Assembly: GCA_021397845.1 (NCBI GenBank)
Contig: CM038049.1
Location: 103,632,877-103,696,876 of the forward strand
Length of the DNA stretch: 64,000 nucleotides
Direction: 5' to 3'
From: Areca catechu
Taxonomy: Eukaryota > Streptophyta > Magnoliopsida > Arecales > Arecaceae
The position numbers were made by a program, and so were the translations under genes. This document shows, one piece after another, positions 34,007 through 44,378 of the stretch (the stretch's first letter is position 1; each line of letters opens with the position of its first letter). The notes beneath the pieces were generated by a model that did not search any database, had not been told where the DNA came from, and saw nothing but the letters and a program-made list of their open reading frames with translations.

Positions 34007-35655
34007 TGTTGACCCCATAGGTAATTTTGATGATAACCAAACATTGGAGCATGCATATTTATTTTTGACAACTCTTCAAGTATTTTACAAGTTTTTGTAG
34101 GATGGATTAAATGTTCAAACTTCAACTCCTACACCTCTGTTTTCTTGTTTGAGTTGTGTTGTAATGTGTTTTTGTAAAGAAGAACCCAATGAAAAAGCTA
34201 AGAAAAACTCATATAAAGGGGTTATTTCTGTGTATGCGTGCCTTGAAATTAGTTTTGAGTTGGTATGCTTAAAAATATAAAGAGTTGGTAAGAGTTTTTC
34301 TTTAAGTTCAAGTATAAAAATACTGAAGAAGATACTCGAGCCGACCCAACTTGATGAAGAGCTGACTCCACTTACTGGCACGCAGCAAGGATTCTGGAAT
34401 GCAGCAATCCGAGCCGACGTGAAGGTAATTGAGCCAACTCTAATGAATCTGAGTCGACTGGAATCAGTCCGAGCCAACTCCTCCAGAGTCCAATTTCTGA
34501 AGATTTTTGAGAATAGTCAGGCGAGACGATCCAAACCAGAAATAACCGACTCTGCCCGACCTAATTCTGAAAGCCTGAGAAAGGGAGCTGACCCGAACTG
34601 CATCGAGCCGACTCTTCAGGAGTGAGGATTTCTGAACCTGAGAAAAAGATCCGACCCAAGCTGAAAAGAGCCGACTCCTCGAGTTCAAATTTTTCAAAGA
34701 AAGAAGTTCGAGCTGACCCAAGCTATCAAGAGCCGACTCGTCTAGAGTGATGTTTTGCACCCTGAGACAAAGAGCCGACTGCAATGAAGAATCGGCGACT
34801 CAACCTATAAACTCGAAGGATCCGAGCCGACTCGAGTGAATCCAAGCCGACTCGAATGTCGTTTCCAGGTATCAAACGGCTAGTTCCAGAATTTGTTTTT
34901 GAATGACAAAAAGTGCTCCAACGACCACAAGTCACATCCTAACGGTCAAAAACATCTCTAACTGCCTTGGAGTGATAGAAGACTTTATATTTGAAGGATT
35001 TGAATTTCCTTGAACAAGAAGAAGAGAAGAGATAAGAGAGTTCTTAAAAAAGGAAGAGAGAGCTTCATTGAATATTCTACCAACCAACAGTACAAGAGCA
35101 TTCAAGCTAGACTTCAAGATTTTACCAACTATGATTTGAAGTTTGAAGCCACTTTGGGAAGAAGCCACGTAAGCAATTAAAGCTTATTCAAGTGCATTTA
35201 GGTGGACTTCCATCAAGCTGCACCGGCAACTATCCGACAAATTGAGTTTGTCATTTTTGTTGCATTTCTTTCAATTCATTTTTGAATTGTTGGGTTATTG
35301 GTGAGCCTAGTTGTAAAACCAAATAGGTTCTTGGTGAGCCTTGATAAAAACCAAGTGTTGGGTTCTTGATGATCATGGTAAAACCAAGTTAGGTTTCTTT
35401 GGTGAGCCTGTTAAAACAAAATGGTGTTGGGTTTTCTTTGATGATCCCGTAAAACCAAAGTGTATTGGTTTTGGATTGTGATACTGCAAAACAATCCTAC
35501 TGTACTCGGGTGTGAATATAGTGAATATTTCAAGTGGTATCTTGGGTAGTGGACGTAGGAGCTTGGTTTCTCCGAACCACTATAAATTTGGTGTGTTTGT
35601 GTTGTGCTTCTTTACTTCTTTTTAGCTTATGCAATTTATAACTCTATCACGGCAC
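34007..35655 (+). repeat. S 3' LTR, first piece
   Basis: Starts TGTTGACCCC. TATAAAGG at 34212-34219. A dense array of GAGCCGAC-like motifs spans 34335-34860. It contains the undisturbed X target (CCGACTCCTCGAGTTCAAAT). It is cut at GGCAC (35651-35655) by a solo LTR. Confidence 0.9.
34335..34860 (+). repeat. GAGCCGACTC motif cluster
   Basis: About 15-17 exact or one-to-two-mismatch copies of GAGCCGACTC, spaced roughly 20-40 bp, just downstream of the TATA box. The other LTR has the same cluster (11588-11930 and 25290-25440). Clustered short palindromic motifs near the Sirevirus LTR promoter are known from maize; the motif sequence here differs. Confidence 0.75.
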
Positions 35656-37218
35656 TAGTTGGGACATCAGAATCAGACACAGATCCCTGGATCCCATATA
35701 GTTTAATTAGTCATGTGTCAAAGGTTTGAAAATTTTGTAATCAATTAAGATCGAGTCCTGTAATAAGTTGAGGTTAGTTTATTTGTCTCAACCCTCAATC
35801 TAGTCAGTATTTTAAGTCATGTACATCAATTATGAGTCAACTATGAGCCCAATTTTTGTACAAGAGAGGAGGTCACCCTATTTTGGAGTTTCCCCAGGCC
35901 ATATCTAGGAGTCAAAGACTACTACATCAACCCATTGGATTTTGTGTGACAACCCAGGATCCAAGATGCTTCTAGAAACCCTGATTCCTTTCAGATGCCC
36001 AGATTCCCTTCCAGATGCCAGAGTATATTCCTAAACCAAGGCATCCATGATTCTAGAGTCCACCTATATCCCAGCTCAAAGAAATCAAGTCCAAGTGCTA
36101 AGCCCAAGCCCTAAAGAAGCAAGATTCCATGGAATATTCCTGCTACTAGGCTACCAGGCTACCCCAGCTTCCAAAGGCCCAAACCCATGCACCCAAGCCC
36201 CTTTGGGCTGACCCCTTGCTGCCCCTAGAAGCCCAACATGACCTCCTAGGCATCCTTGAAGTGTTTACCAAGTCCAAGAGGTATCCTTGAGTGGAATAGT
36301 CAAAGCATGAAGGAAAAAGGAGAAGACTAGGTTAATTCCTAACCTAATGGGGATTTGTTTTTCTAACCTAGCTAGGAAAGGACTTATATTCCAATTTGGA
36401 AGAGGACTTGTAACCCAAGTGTAACCATGGTTAGTGAGGGCATGGGAACTCAATAAATACCCCACCCCTCATCTTCTTGTAAGAAACTTTTATTCATGAT
36501 ATCAAAATCCTGGTGAATTTATTTTGAGCTTGCGAGCTTGTGTTACTTTGTTATTTTGGTTTTTGGTTTGTGTTCTTGTGCTTGGCCAAATTCCTTGATG
36601 CCCTATCATCCTTCCACACCCTAACTCACTACCATCCAAGCCTTCACACCTCCAAGAAGGAGTGCCCTAGGTCGCCAAGCAAGGAGATCTTCAACAAGCT
36701 TCAAACACCCTAGCTTCTAAATCCTAACCTGATTCTTTCTAAACCTAGTTTCCTTTCTTATTCTTACTTGCTATTTTGATTGACCCTTGATATTTTGCAG
36801 GATCCTCGAGGTGTTTCACCTCCTTAGAGGAGGCTTTCTTTGCATCCGGAACCATCCAAATCAGCCATCTAATCAAGGGAATCGAACTTCATCATCTAGA
36901 CTCCAATCAAAGTGCTATGTGATCTCTTCATCATGAATTCTTCAACTCACTGATTGGTAACATCCTTCTCTTCTTTTAATTTCTAATTTGATGAAGATAA
37001 GCTATCATAATCCAGGAGTTTCTCAATTCTCGAGTCCTGGAATTTATTATTTTGCATAAGTTTGCCTGCGATACGATGATTCTATGCATTGCTCTTCTTC
37101 TTGCTAGTTCTTACTTTTATTTGGAAATTTAGCTTACAAACTAAATTATAAAAATCATAAAAAAATTATTTTACTATTTTTCTTGCATGTTTAGCAATCT
37201 TAGAGTCATCCCGCATCA
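35656..37218 (+). mobile_element. Solo gypsy LTR in the S 3' LTR
   Basis: Starts TAGTTGGGACATC (TG to TA) and ends CCCGCATCA. Flanks are GGCAC (35651-35655) and AGCAC (37219-37223), a 4/5 target duplication; the undisturbed sequence in the 5' LTR is AGCAC. An AATAAATACCCC box near 36452 and a GCAG|GATCC junction near 36800 link it to LTR G and the other gypsy LTRs. No interior is present, so LTR-LTR recombination has removed the element body. Confidence 0.82.
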
Positions 37219-37223
37219 AGCAC

Positions 37224-37317
37224 CTAACACATTCTAAGGGATTTGTAATTGCACATTACTTGCTTTAAATTTTTAAATTCCCAATTCACCCCCTCTTCGG
37301 TAGCCACCTGGGCAACA
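37224..37317 (+). repeat. S 3' LTR, terminal piece
   Basis: Matches 26250-26343 and ends GGGCAACA, followed by the CATGA duplicate at 37318-37322. Confidence 0.9.
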
Positions 37318-37322
37318 CATGA

Positions 37323-38640
37323 GAATTTACCATGGATTTCTAGCAAATTCCATAAGGTATTCCAAAAGTAGGTTGCAAATGGGAGGGGCTCTAGGAGTTC
37401 ATACAACCTGGTGATCTCAATGAAATGTAACTTAATGGCTTTAGAAACATGTGTAGACTCAGGAAAAGGTAGGAAATAGGAACCAAAGTCATGGGGTGGA
37501 TTATGGGAAGCATGAAACAGACCTTGGTTATTCAGGATGATCTTAAAATTTGGACATTGATCTATGGGTGCAAGTTCTAAGGCAAGCTAGGTGTTCCTAA
37601 ATGGTGGAAGGTCATTAGGTGGGATTAGAGGAATGAACTCTTTATAAGGGAACTGAATGAGGTCTCGGGTTGAGGCTAAAGGAGTAGGCTCTTTCTAAGG
37701 GTATTGACTTACAAGAACCAAGTCCTCACTAATTTCCTGTCATTCTGATGTTTCAAGACTAGGCTCAACAATCTTATCTTCTATAAGGATTTCCTCAAGT
37801 AAGGTACTAGAGTTGTCCTCCTCGAAGTCTTCTCCTTCATAGTCATCTACCAAACTCAATTCATCCTCATATACTTCTATCATGGGTTCTAACTCACTTT
37901 TAGCTGGCTCTTCTATGATTAGGGCTTTGGAGGTGCACTGGCTGGCATAATGTCCTAGTTTATGACATGTAAAGCATTTGTTTTGGGGGTTGGGGTTGCT
38001 CTGGACTTCAATAGATTTACCCTTATCCTCTCTACTGAAATGTGGTCAGCTCTGGTCTGGTCGGCTCGGATAGGGTCAGCTCGGGTAGGGTCGGCTTGGG
38101 TCAGGTTTAGCTTGGACTGGGTCGACTTGGGTAGGCCTTACTATACCCTTGGTTAGATCTTAGGTTTTGACTCGGGTTTCTAAATGGTTCAGGCCTACGA
38201 TAGGTGGATGTCCTTGGGAAATGCTCACAATTTCTTGCAATTTGGTAAGCTTGTTCCAAATTAATGACCTCTCTAAAGTAAAGTTCTCTCTGGATATCTA
38301 GATGTAGGCCAGCCCTAAATCTAGACAGGGTCATAGATGCTGATTCATCGACATTACATCACATAACATACTCATCAAACTTTGCGATGTACTCGGCCAC
38401 TCTCTTGCTCCCTTGACTCAAATTCTTCCATTAGTCCAATAAACTTTTGGTGTAAGATAGTGGTAGGTATTTCTCCCTAAGCCTAGCTTTCATGTCCCTC
38501 CAAGTTGTTATGGGTTCTTGTCCTCATTGCCCTACCAGCCTCTCAACACTATTCCAAAATAACCTAGCCTGGCGAACCAACCTAAGTTTGGCAAATTTAA
38601 ATTTTATCCATTCCATCATAGTGTACCAATCGAAGTATTG
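37323..38640 (-). pseudogene. Element F ORF: gag core, CCHC knuckle, unknown region, integrase scrap
   Basis: Minus strand, from right to left: gag core with KFKFAKLRLVRQARLFW, TTWRDMKARLREKYLPLSY and MTLSRFRAGLHLDIQREL (to about 38107), then a P/S-rich linker. The zinc knuckle CFTCHKLGHYASQC is near 37950. An acidic stretch follows (EVYEDELSLVDDYEGEDFEE). A stop-containing region then ends SYFLPFPESTHVSKAIKLHF, and FATYFWNTLWNLLEIHGKFSC is next to the Sirevirus insertion. The last two blocks align with the same positions of the A/B ORF1. Unlike A and B, F retains the gag core. No PR, RT or RNase H lies between the knuckle and the integrase scrap. Confidence 0.75.
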
Positions 38641-38877
38641 TTTTTTTAATTGATCAAATCATATAACCTCAGTCCTAACGGTATTTAGCAACAGGACATG
38701 ATGGCTAAGGGCATCAGCTACCTTATTCTCAGTACCAACATGATGTTTAAGCATAAAGGTATAGGCCTAGATGTATTCTACCCACTTAGCGTGCCTAGGG
38801 TTCAATCTTTTCTGGGAGTTTAGATACCGAAGGGCTCAGAGTATAAGATGAATTCTCGGGGTAGCAGGTAATGCGTC
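38641..38877 (-). pseudogene. Gypsy RNase H fragment fused upstream of F gag
   Basis: Minus-strand reading gives broken RNase H sequence equivalent to PREFILYS, NARHAKWVEYIQAY-like and ADALS-like, ending in RTEVI-FDQLKK, the linker before integrase. It then runs straight into the gag core (QYFDWYTM) at about 38640. The shared 'QY(F/E)' end suggests joining at microhomology. Several stops are present. Confidence 0.6.
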
Positions 38878-39812
38878 CAGTACCTATGAGCCAGAAGATC
38901 AACTATTAGAAGAGTATGAGAGAGAGGAAGAACAGTTTGAATCTGAAGACCTTCTAGGAGTTGTTAGGTGCATCCTTACCCAAAACATAGTGCAAGAAGA
39001 TTGGCATAGGACCAACATCCTACAAACCTTTGTGTGACTAGGGGATAACGTGTGCAAGATCATAGTTGATAATAGGAGCTGTGTCAATGCCATTTCTTCA
39101 AGTACTGTCAAATCCCTAGGATTGACCCCAGTTCCTCACCCCAACCCTTATAAGGTCTCGTTTATGATTCAACCTCCATTCCCCTAAAGTCTATATGTCA
39201 TGTCATGATCAAATTGCAGTCATATGAAGAGAAGATTTGGTGTGATGTCCTTTTCATGGGTGTTAGTAGCATTATCCTAGGTCGACCCTGGCTACCCTTT
39301 ATGGTCGGACCAATACCTGTACCTTTAACCACGATGGAAAGATATTTACAATCAATCCAACTTAGCCTAAGGACTAGGTTAAAAGACGATCGAGTAGCCT
39401 TAAGGAAAAGAAACCTGGAGTCAACCTGATCAAGTATAAGGAATTAGAGAAAGAGATTGCTGAGGGAGCCCCTATTTGGATTTTGGCCACCAAAGAGAGT
39501 CTTGAGCCGACCCAAATAGAGCACCCCCAAGAAGTTGTCAAGGCTCTGAAAGAGTTTGAGAATGTTTTTCCCGAGGAATTACTTGATCAACTACCACCTC
39601 TTAGGGACATCCAGCATGCTATAGACTTGGTTCCATGAACCACTTTACCAAACCTTCCTCATTATAGAATGAACCCCACCGAATACCAAGAACTTCAGAA
39701 ACAAGTAGGAGAGTAGATTAGGAAGGGTTTTCATAGGGAGAGTTTAGGTCCCTATGCCGTCTTTGCATTGCTGACCCCTAAGAAAGATAGAACTTGGAGA
39801 ATGTGTGGCACA
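38878..39812 (+). pseudogene. Gypsy protease-RT fragment, plus strand
   Basis: Plus-strand reading: HRTNILQTFV, then KIIVDNRSCVNAISSSTVKS (retropepsin-like, DNRS where D-(T/S/G)-G-(S/A) is usual), and IWCDVLFMGVSSIILGRPW (38980-39290). RT start: LPPLRDIQHAIDLVP, LPNLPHYRMNPTEYQEL and LLTPKKDRTWRMC up to about 39810, where it joins LTR sequence. Several stops are present. Orientation is opposite to F, so it comes from another element, possibly the parent of gypsy E. Confidence 0.75.
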
Positions 39813-40083
39813 TAAGAACATTACAAGGTTTGCAACCCTAAACTCCTAAGTTGGTATTGATCCAAGAGCTAAGTCATACAGGGTTTCTCAATCTCGAGGT
39901 TCTCTTCTTATCCTTGTTTAGGAATTTACTTGCTTGCTAGAAGTTCTTGTTATTATAGGAACCCCAGATCTGCTCTTGCTTGTCTTCGAGAATCCGTAAC
40001 CCCATTAACAAAATCTAAAAATCACAAAAGAAAAATCACTTGCATCATCCATCTCATTATAGCATCTAGTTAGTCCCACATCA
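39813..40083 (+). mobile_element. Gypsy E 5' LTR, end fragment
   Basis: Aligns with the reverse complement of the F LTR (10287-10560). Ends GTCCCACATCA at 40083. The 5' part is deleted and replaced by the PR-RT fragment. Confidence 0.75.
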
Positions 40084-40085
40084 TC

Positions 40086-40097
40086 TGGTATCAGAGC
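40086..40097 (+). promoter_or_regulatory. Gypsy E primer binding site
   Basis: TGGTATCAGAGC, two bases after the LTR end. Confidence 0.88.
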
Positions 40098-41177
40098 ATG
40101 GTTAGGACTTAGCATCTTCTTAAGTACTTGGATTGGGTGCTTCACCATGGCCGTCCGGTCATAGGAAAAAGAAGGGCTACAAGACCCTCACATCCCATTC
40201 CACGGGGATTTCTTATGGTGTGTAGGGGTGCTGATGTGATTGGCCTTTGAAGGGAAATACAAGGAGATAAGTTTTAAATCTTAAAGAATAGTTTTGCATC
40301 ATTAGAATCTAGCATCTTCAATTTTTTGTATTTTTTCATCTCAGTACATAGTCTGATATTTTTATTATTTCTTCCTGTAGGAATGTCAAATTTTTGTGAT
40401 TTTTATTTTTCTAGATTTTGGAAAATTAGAAGTACTTTCTAGAATTCTTTCAGATTTTATTTCAATTTATAGAATTTCTACATGGCTGCTTACCATTTGA
40501 GAAAATCCTGCTCTGAATTTCAGCAATTGCATCTCCTCACATTTTCATTTTTCATCTAATTTATTTTTGCATTTTAGGTTCATATTTTGTTATTTACAGT
40601 ATCTTATTTTCTGTTATCATACATCAAAAAAAAAATTCAAAACACAAAAAAAAGCCTTAAATACATTTCATTAGATCATTTGTGTGCCATCATTTTCATA
40701 ATTCACTTAAGGGTGTCAATATCATAAGATAAGGGAAGGAAGTCATTACCTTTCGTTCGCCCAAAAACAACCACCCTTTCATTTTGAACCCAAACCTAAT
40801 CTAAAATCTAGTAGCAACCTAATAGATTAGGGACATTAACGAGTTGGGTTTGACCATTTTGGGGAAGCTAGTTGCATACAACCCTTCAATTGGTACCGGG
40901 AAGCTGGTGTCTAAGGAAAGAGGTCTAGTGTCAAATGACTTAAGCGATGTTGTGGTTCTTTAATTGGGTCCTTGCGAAAGTAATGGAGGCCTCCCACACT
41001 CCCACCTCTTACCTGGCCAGTGAAAGTACTAGTTGTTGTGCTGTGTCTCCTACGTTAATCCATTCTGATTGAACTCTTAGGTCTAGCAAAACTGTAGCAC
41101 CGTTCTTTGTATGTTGCATGTCTCATCTAGATAAGGAGTCCATTATCCCATCAATCCTTATCTAGCCTAGTGTAGTC
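40098..41177 (+). other. Gypsy E leader with block shared with copia element 2
   Basis: Non-coding. 40114-40244 is strongly similar to 52252-52383 in the leader of a Ty1/copia element (shared phrases TACTTGGATTG, CACCATGGCCGTCCGGTCAT, GTGTAGGGGTGC). The rest is AT-rich, followed by 'aggtctag..ctagggacatcaac' phrases also seen in the leaders of A and B (44060-44350). Confidence 0.75.
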
Positions 41178-41726
41178 ATGGAGTCTAACCCTAGATGCCC
41201 ATACCCATATTTTGTTGAATTAGAGGAAAGACCCATTAGGAATATTAGGACAAAAGCTCCCTCATTTCGAGGTAGTCTTGATCCTCTGGTTTACATTGCC
41301 TGGGAGGAAGATATGGATGATTATTTTAAGTGGATTGAAATGTCTGAGGATGGAAAGGTTAGGTTTGCTCGAGTGTATCTATGGGGTCCAGCCAAGTCTT
41401 ATTAGAATAATGTTCAGGGCATATGAGAGATACGAACCCATTAGGACCTAGAAAGTAATGAAGAGCAAGCTTCATGAAAGATATATCCCCGTGTCCTACC
41501 AACAAAATCTCCTAGACCACTTAGAGTGGTTGACCCAAGGTAATGGATCAGTCAGTAATTATATTGATAGGTTCGAGCATCAAATGCATTATTTTGTGAA
41601 TATGGATCCATATGATATCCAAATTCGATTTGAAGAGGGTTTAAGAAAAGATTACCGGAGAGAATTGTTTAAACATAATACCTATAGTTTGGAGCATGCC
41701 TACCGAGTAGTCCAAAACTATGAGAG
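41178..41726 (+). pseudogene. Gypsy E gag, first part
   Basis: Starts MESNPRCPYPYFVELEERP. The Retrotrans_gag core follows: FRGSLDPLVYIAWEEDMDDY, FKWIEMSEDGKVRFARVYL, then a TAG where W is usual (AKSY-stop). After a frameshift it continues with YIPVSYQQNLLDHLEWL, VSNYIDRFEHQM, IRFEEGLRKDYRREL and HAYRVVQNYE. Element A is inserted at the codons for NYER (target GAGAG, 41722-41726). The reading resumes at 48753. Confidence 0.85.
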
Positions 41727-43491
41727 TGGTGCGGGCACCAAACTCAGAAGAAGACTTTAGAGCTCCATCTGGATCTCTGATTAACCTTGCCCGAAGAATT
41801 AGGGTTTTTGGCTTGTAATAAGGGTTGACTTGATCAACTCAATTTTAGTTTGAGTCTGTATTATCTGCATTTTTTATTTTGTTGAGTCATGTTGACTCAG
41901 TAGTGGACTAGGGCTTCAACCTGGGGTGTTACATTTTCTCCCAAGGCCAAGCAAGTGGGCGCCACACTCCCAGCCATACGCCTGAGTCCAGGGGACGCCA
42001 CATCTCCATCCAGCAGGCTTTGGTCCCTACACCACAGATAGCAGCTCCCCTCTTTCATGCGCCAATTGAGGAGAAATCCACCAGGGGTCCACAAAATCAA
42101 GGGGGCGGCCCAAGACTTCCCAAAAGAACCAAACTATGAAAGGGAAGAAATTTTCTTGGAGAGAAATTCAAGGAGGCACCCATTACCTGCCAGAAATACT
42201 CAAAACAAAGTTGGAAGGAGCCATAACTTGGGGAGAAAGAAAAGGAGGTATCCAAAAAGGGTTGAGCCATGGAAGGAAGGAGATTTCTCTTGAAAAGCAA
42301 GGTTAGGAGGCGCCTTAATCATTCCAACTAAAGCCAGATATAAAAGGCAACAAATTTTCTCTTAGAGGGCAAGGTTAAGAAGCGCCCAAACACTTCCAGA
42401 TAAGGCCAAGCATGGAAAAAAATATTTTCTTGGAGGTCAAGACAAGGAGGCGCCACCCACTTTCCTTTTTGAAGCTTCAATCAACTTTGGAATTAATTGG
42501 CCGGCCGTATGAGTAGGGATTGATATCCTAATTTGAAGATCCTCTCCTTTAGTTCTACATGGGAAGATGTAAAACCCTACTCTCTTGTAATGGCCTATAA
42601 ATTAAACCTCCATGTAAGTTTGAAAAAAAAAGATGAATGAAACCAAATTTTTTTGTGAGCAAACTTTGTGTTTTCTCTCTTTCGCACTTGCATCCAGGTG
42701 TTGAGCTCCGTGAGGGAGTAAATCCGGGTTCCCCAGGAACCTTGAGGAGGTGTGAGATCTCCAAAACCCAAACCCTAGGTTAGCCACTTCTACTCCAAAA
42801 CCCTAGCCGCCCACCATCCACTTCAATCCATCAAACCCTAGCATATCCCACCTCCCACAGCCTCTCTCTCCAAGTCCAGGCCGACCACCAGCATCCAGCT
42901 ACAGTCCAGATACTTCATATCCAAAGCTCTTTCCAGAGGGAATCGAATCAGCCTTCAAGAGAATCCGGATCTCAGCGACATCAGCCTTCAAGTTCTTCGA
43001 ACTGGTAAATCCTTCCCTGAGTCTCGAATCCCTCACTTGTTTTTCTTCTTCCCAGATCTTGAGTCCAGGAGAAGCCGACCAAACCACAAGATCAGTATTG
43101 GAGGATCCATTGCGAAGATAGTCGAATCCGAGGATCCAACAATCTGCTCGAGAGAGTTCTTCCACCCAAATTCTGAGAAGATCACTATCTGGTTGGTAAA
43201 CCATCTCTTCTCTTTATTTCTATCCTGTTGAAAGTTCAGAGCGAAACCCTAGGTCTGGGAGTTTCTCAACCCCCAGCAATCCGTTACTTCTGAACTACTC
43301 TGATAACTTAGCTTCTTCTAAATTGTGCTTTCTATCCTTACCTAGTTTCCATCAACTTAGTTTAACTTTACTTTGAGTCGAAGCCAATTTCTGAAATATA
43401 AAAAAAAAAAAAGAATTAATCTTAATTTTACTTCCGCATACACTTCTTTGTTCTGCATCATTTTTGGTATCAGAGCTTTCGTTCTGCATCA
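41727..43491 (+). repeat. A 5' LTR (1765 bp)
   Basis: U3 contains several degenerate 65-75-bp units centred on GGCGCC (42115-42480). TATAAATT at 42596-42603. It ends at the second of two TTCTGCATCA phrases, so a relic primer site TGGTATCAGAGC (about 43466-43477) lies inside the LTR, 14 bases from its end. Confidence 0.9.
42596..42603 (+). promoter_or_regulatory. TATA box, A 5' LTR
   Basis: TATAAATT after TAATGGCC. The 3' LTR copy is at 47856-47863. Confidence 0.55.
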
Positions 43492-43495
43492 TTTT

Positions 43496-43507
43496 TGGTA
43501 TCAGAGC
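43496..43507 (+). promoter_or_regulatory. A functional primer binding site
   Basis: TGGTATCAGAGC after the true LTR end (43491). The flanking 30 bp duplicates the upstream relic site. Confidence 0.85.
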
Positions 43508-44378
43508 CCTATCTAGGGTTTCTGTTTTGATTGCTTGTTTGAGTCTCTCTCTTTTTACTTTGTCTGCTCGAAGTAGACTCCCCAGGACGTCCAGTCCTAG
43601 GAACGAAGCGAGGTGCAAACCTCCTCTTCCCATTCCATGGGGTGTTCCTAGGGCGTGTAGGGGATCCGTTGGGTTATAACTTCATAGCAGGAATTGTAAA
43701 CGGGGAAGTGCTCTATTTTCAGCCCGTAATTATCCTGTTACAAGAATTGTTTCTCATTGCAAGTAACTCCAAATTCAGTAATTTTTATTTTTCTGAAACC
43801 AGTATAATTGAAACTATTTTGCCTAATTTTCTTGGGATTTATTAGTTTCCATGGAATTTCTGAGAATTAAATTACTGCAACTCTATTTTTGTGTTCTGCA
43901 ATCCAATTATTTTTGAGTGTTCATCTCTTAATTCATCTTAAGGGCATTTGAGCATCTAAGATAAGGGGAGGAGTTGATAACCTCTCCTTAGCCCAAAACC
44001 ACCACCCACTCATTCGAACCTAAGCCTTTAATCTAAAAATTGATTAGACCTAATTTGCCCTAGTGGGCTAGGGACATCAACAAGTCGGGTCAAGGCTAGT
44101 GTTGAGTCAGTTTGTCTGGTTACTCTGTGTGTGCTTTGTACTCAGTGTCTAGAATGGTGGTTCAGGGATTCCATCCCGAAGGGCTTGTGTGCTGGTCCGC
44201 CTACCTGGCCAATCTCTGATTGGTGTCTAGGATTGGCATTTAGGGACCTAACACTTCCCTTACACCTGCCTGGCTGAGTCCTGAGTTACTACAGGCTAGC
44301 TTGCCACTCTGATTGGGCATCTAGTTTGGACTCTAGGTCTAGTGAGCCAGTAGTCGCTTTAGTCTAGTCACATTCTGT
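43508..44378 (+). other. A leader, non-coding
   Basis: Contains CTTCCCATTCCATGGGGTG and GGCGTGTAGGGG near 43628-43665, recalling the leader block of E and copia 2, then stretches shared with the E leader. No gene seen. The corresponding B leader is 57098-57963. Confidence 0.7.

Larger units (their letters stand above)
11258..37317 (+). mobile_element. Sirevirus-type Ty1/copia element S (nested host)
   Basis: The LTRs start TGTTGACCCC and end GGACAACA/GGGCAACA. The target duplication CATGA is at 11253-11257 and 37318-37322. Removing the nested insertions leaves LTRs of about 1.75 kb each and a 7.66-kb interior (26344-34006). The order is LTR, Met-tRNA primer site, gag, PR, IN, RT, RH, extra ORF, purine tract, LTR. 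A long gag with coiled coil, an ORF after RNase H, and the 'TTTGTCATCATCAAAAAGGG' purine-tract context are typical of Sireviruses. The many stops and frameshifts mean it is dead. Confidence 0.9.
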
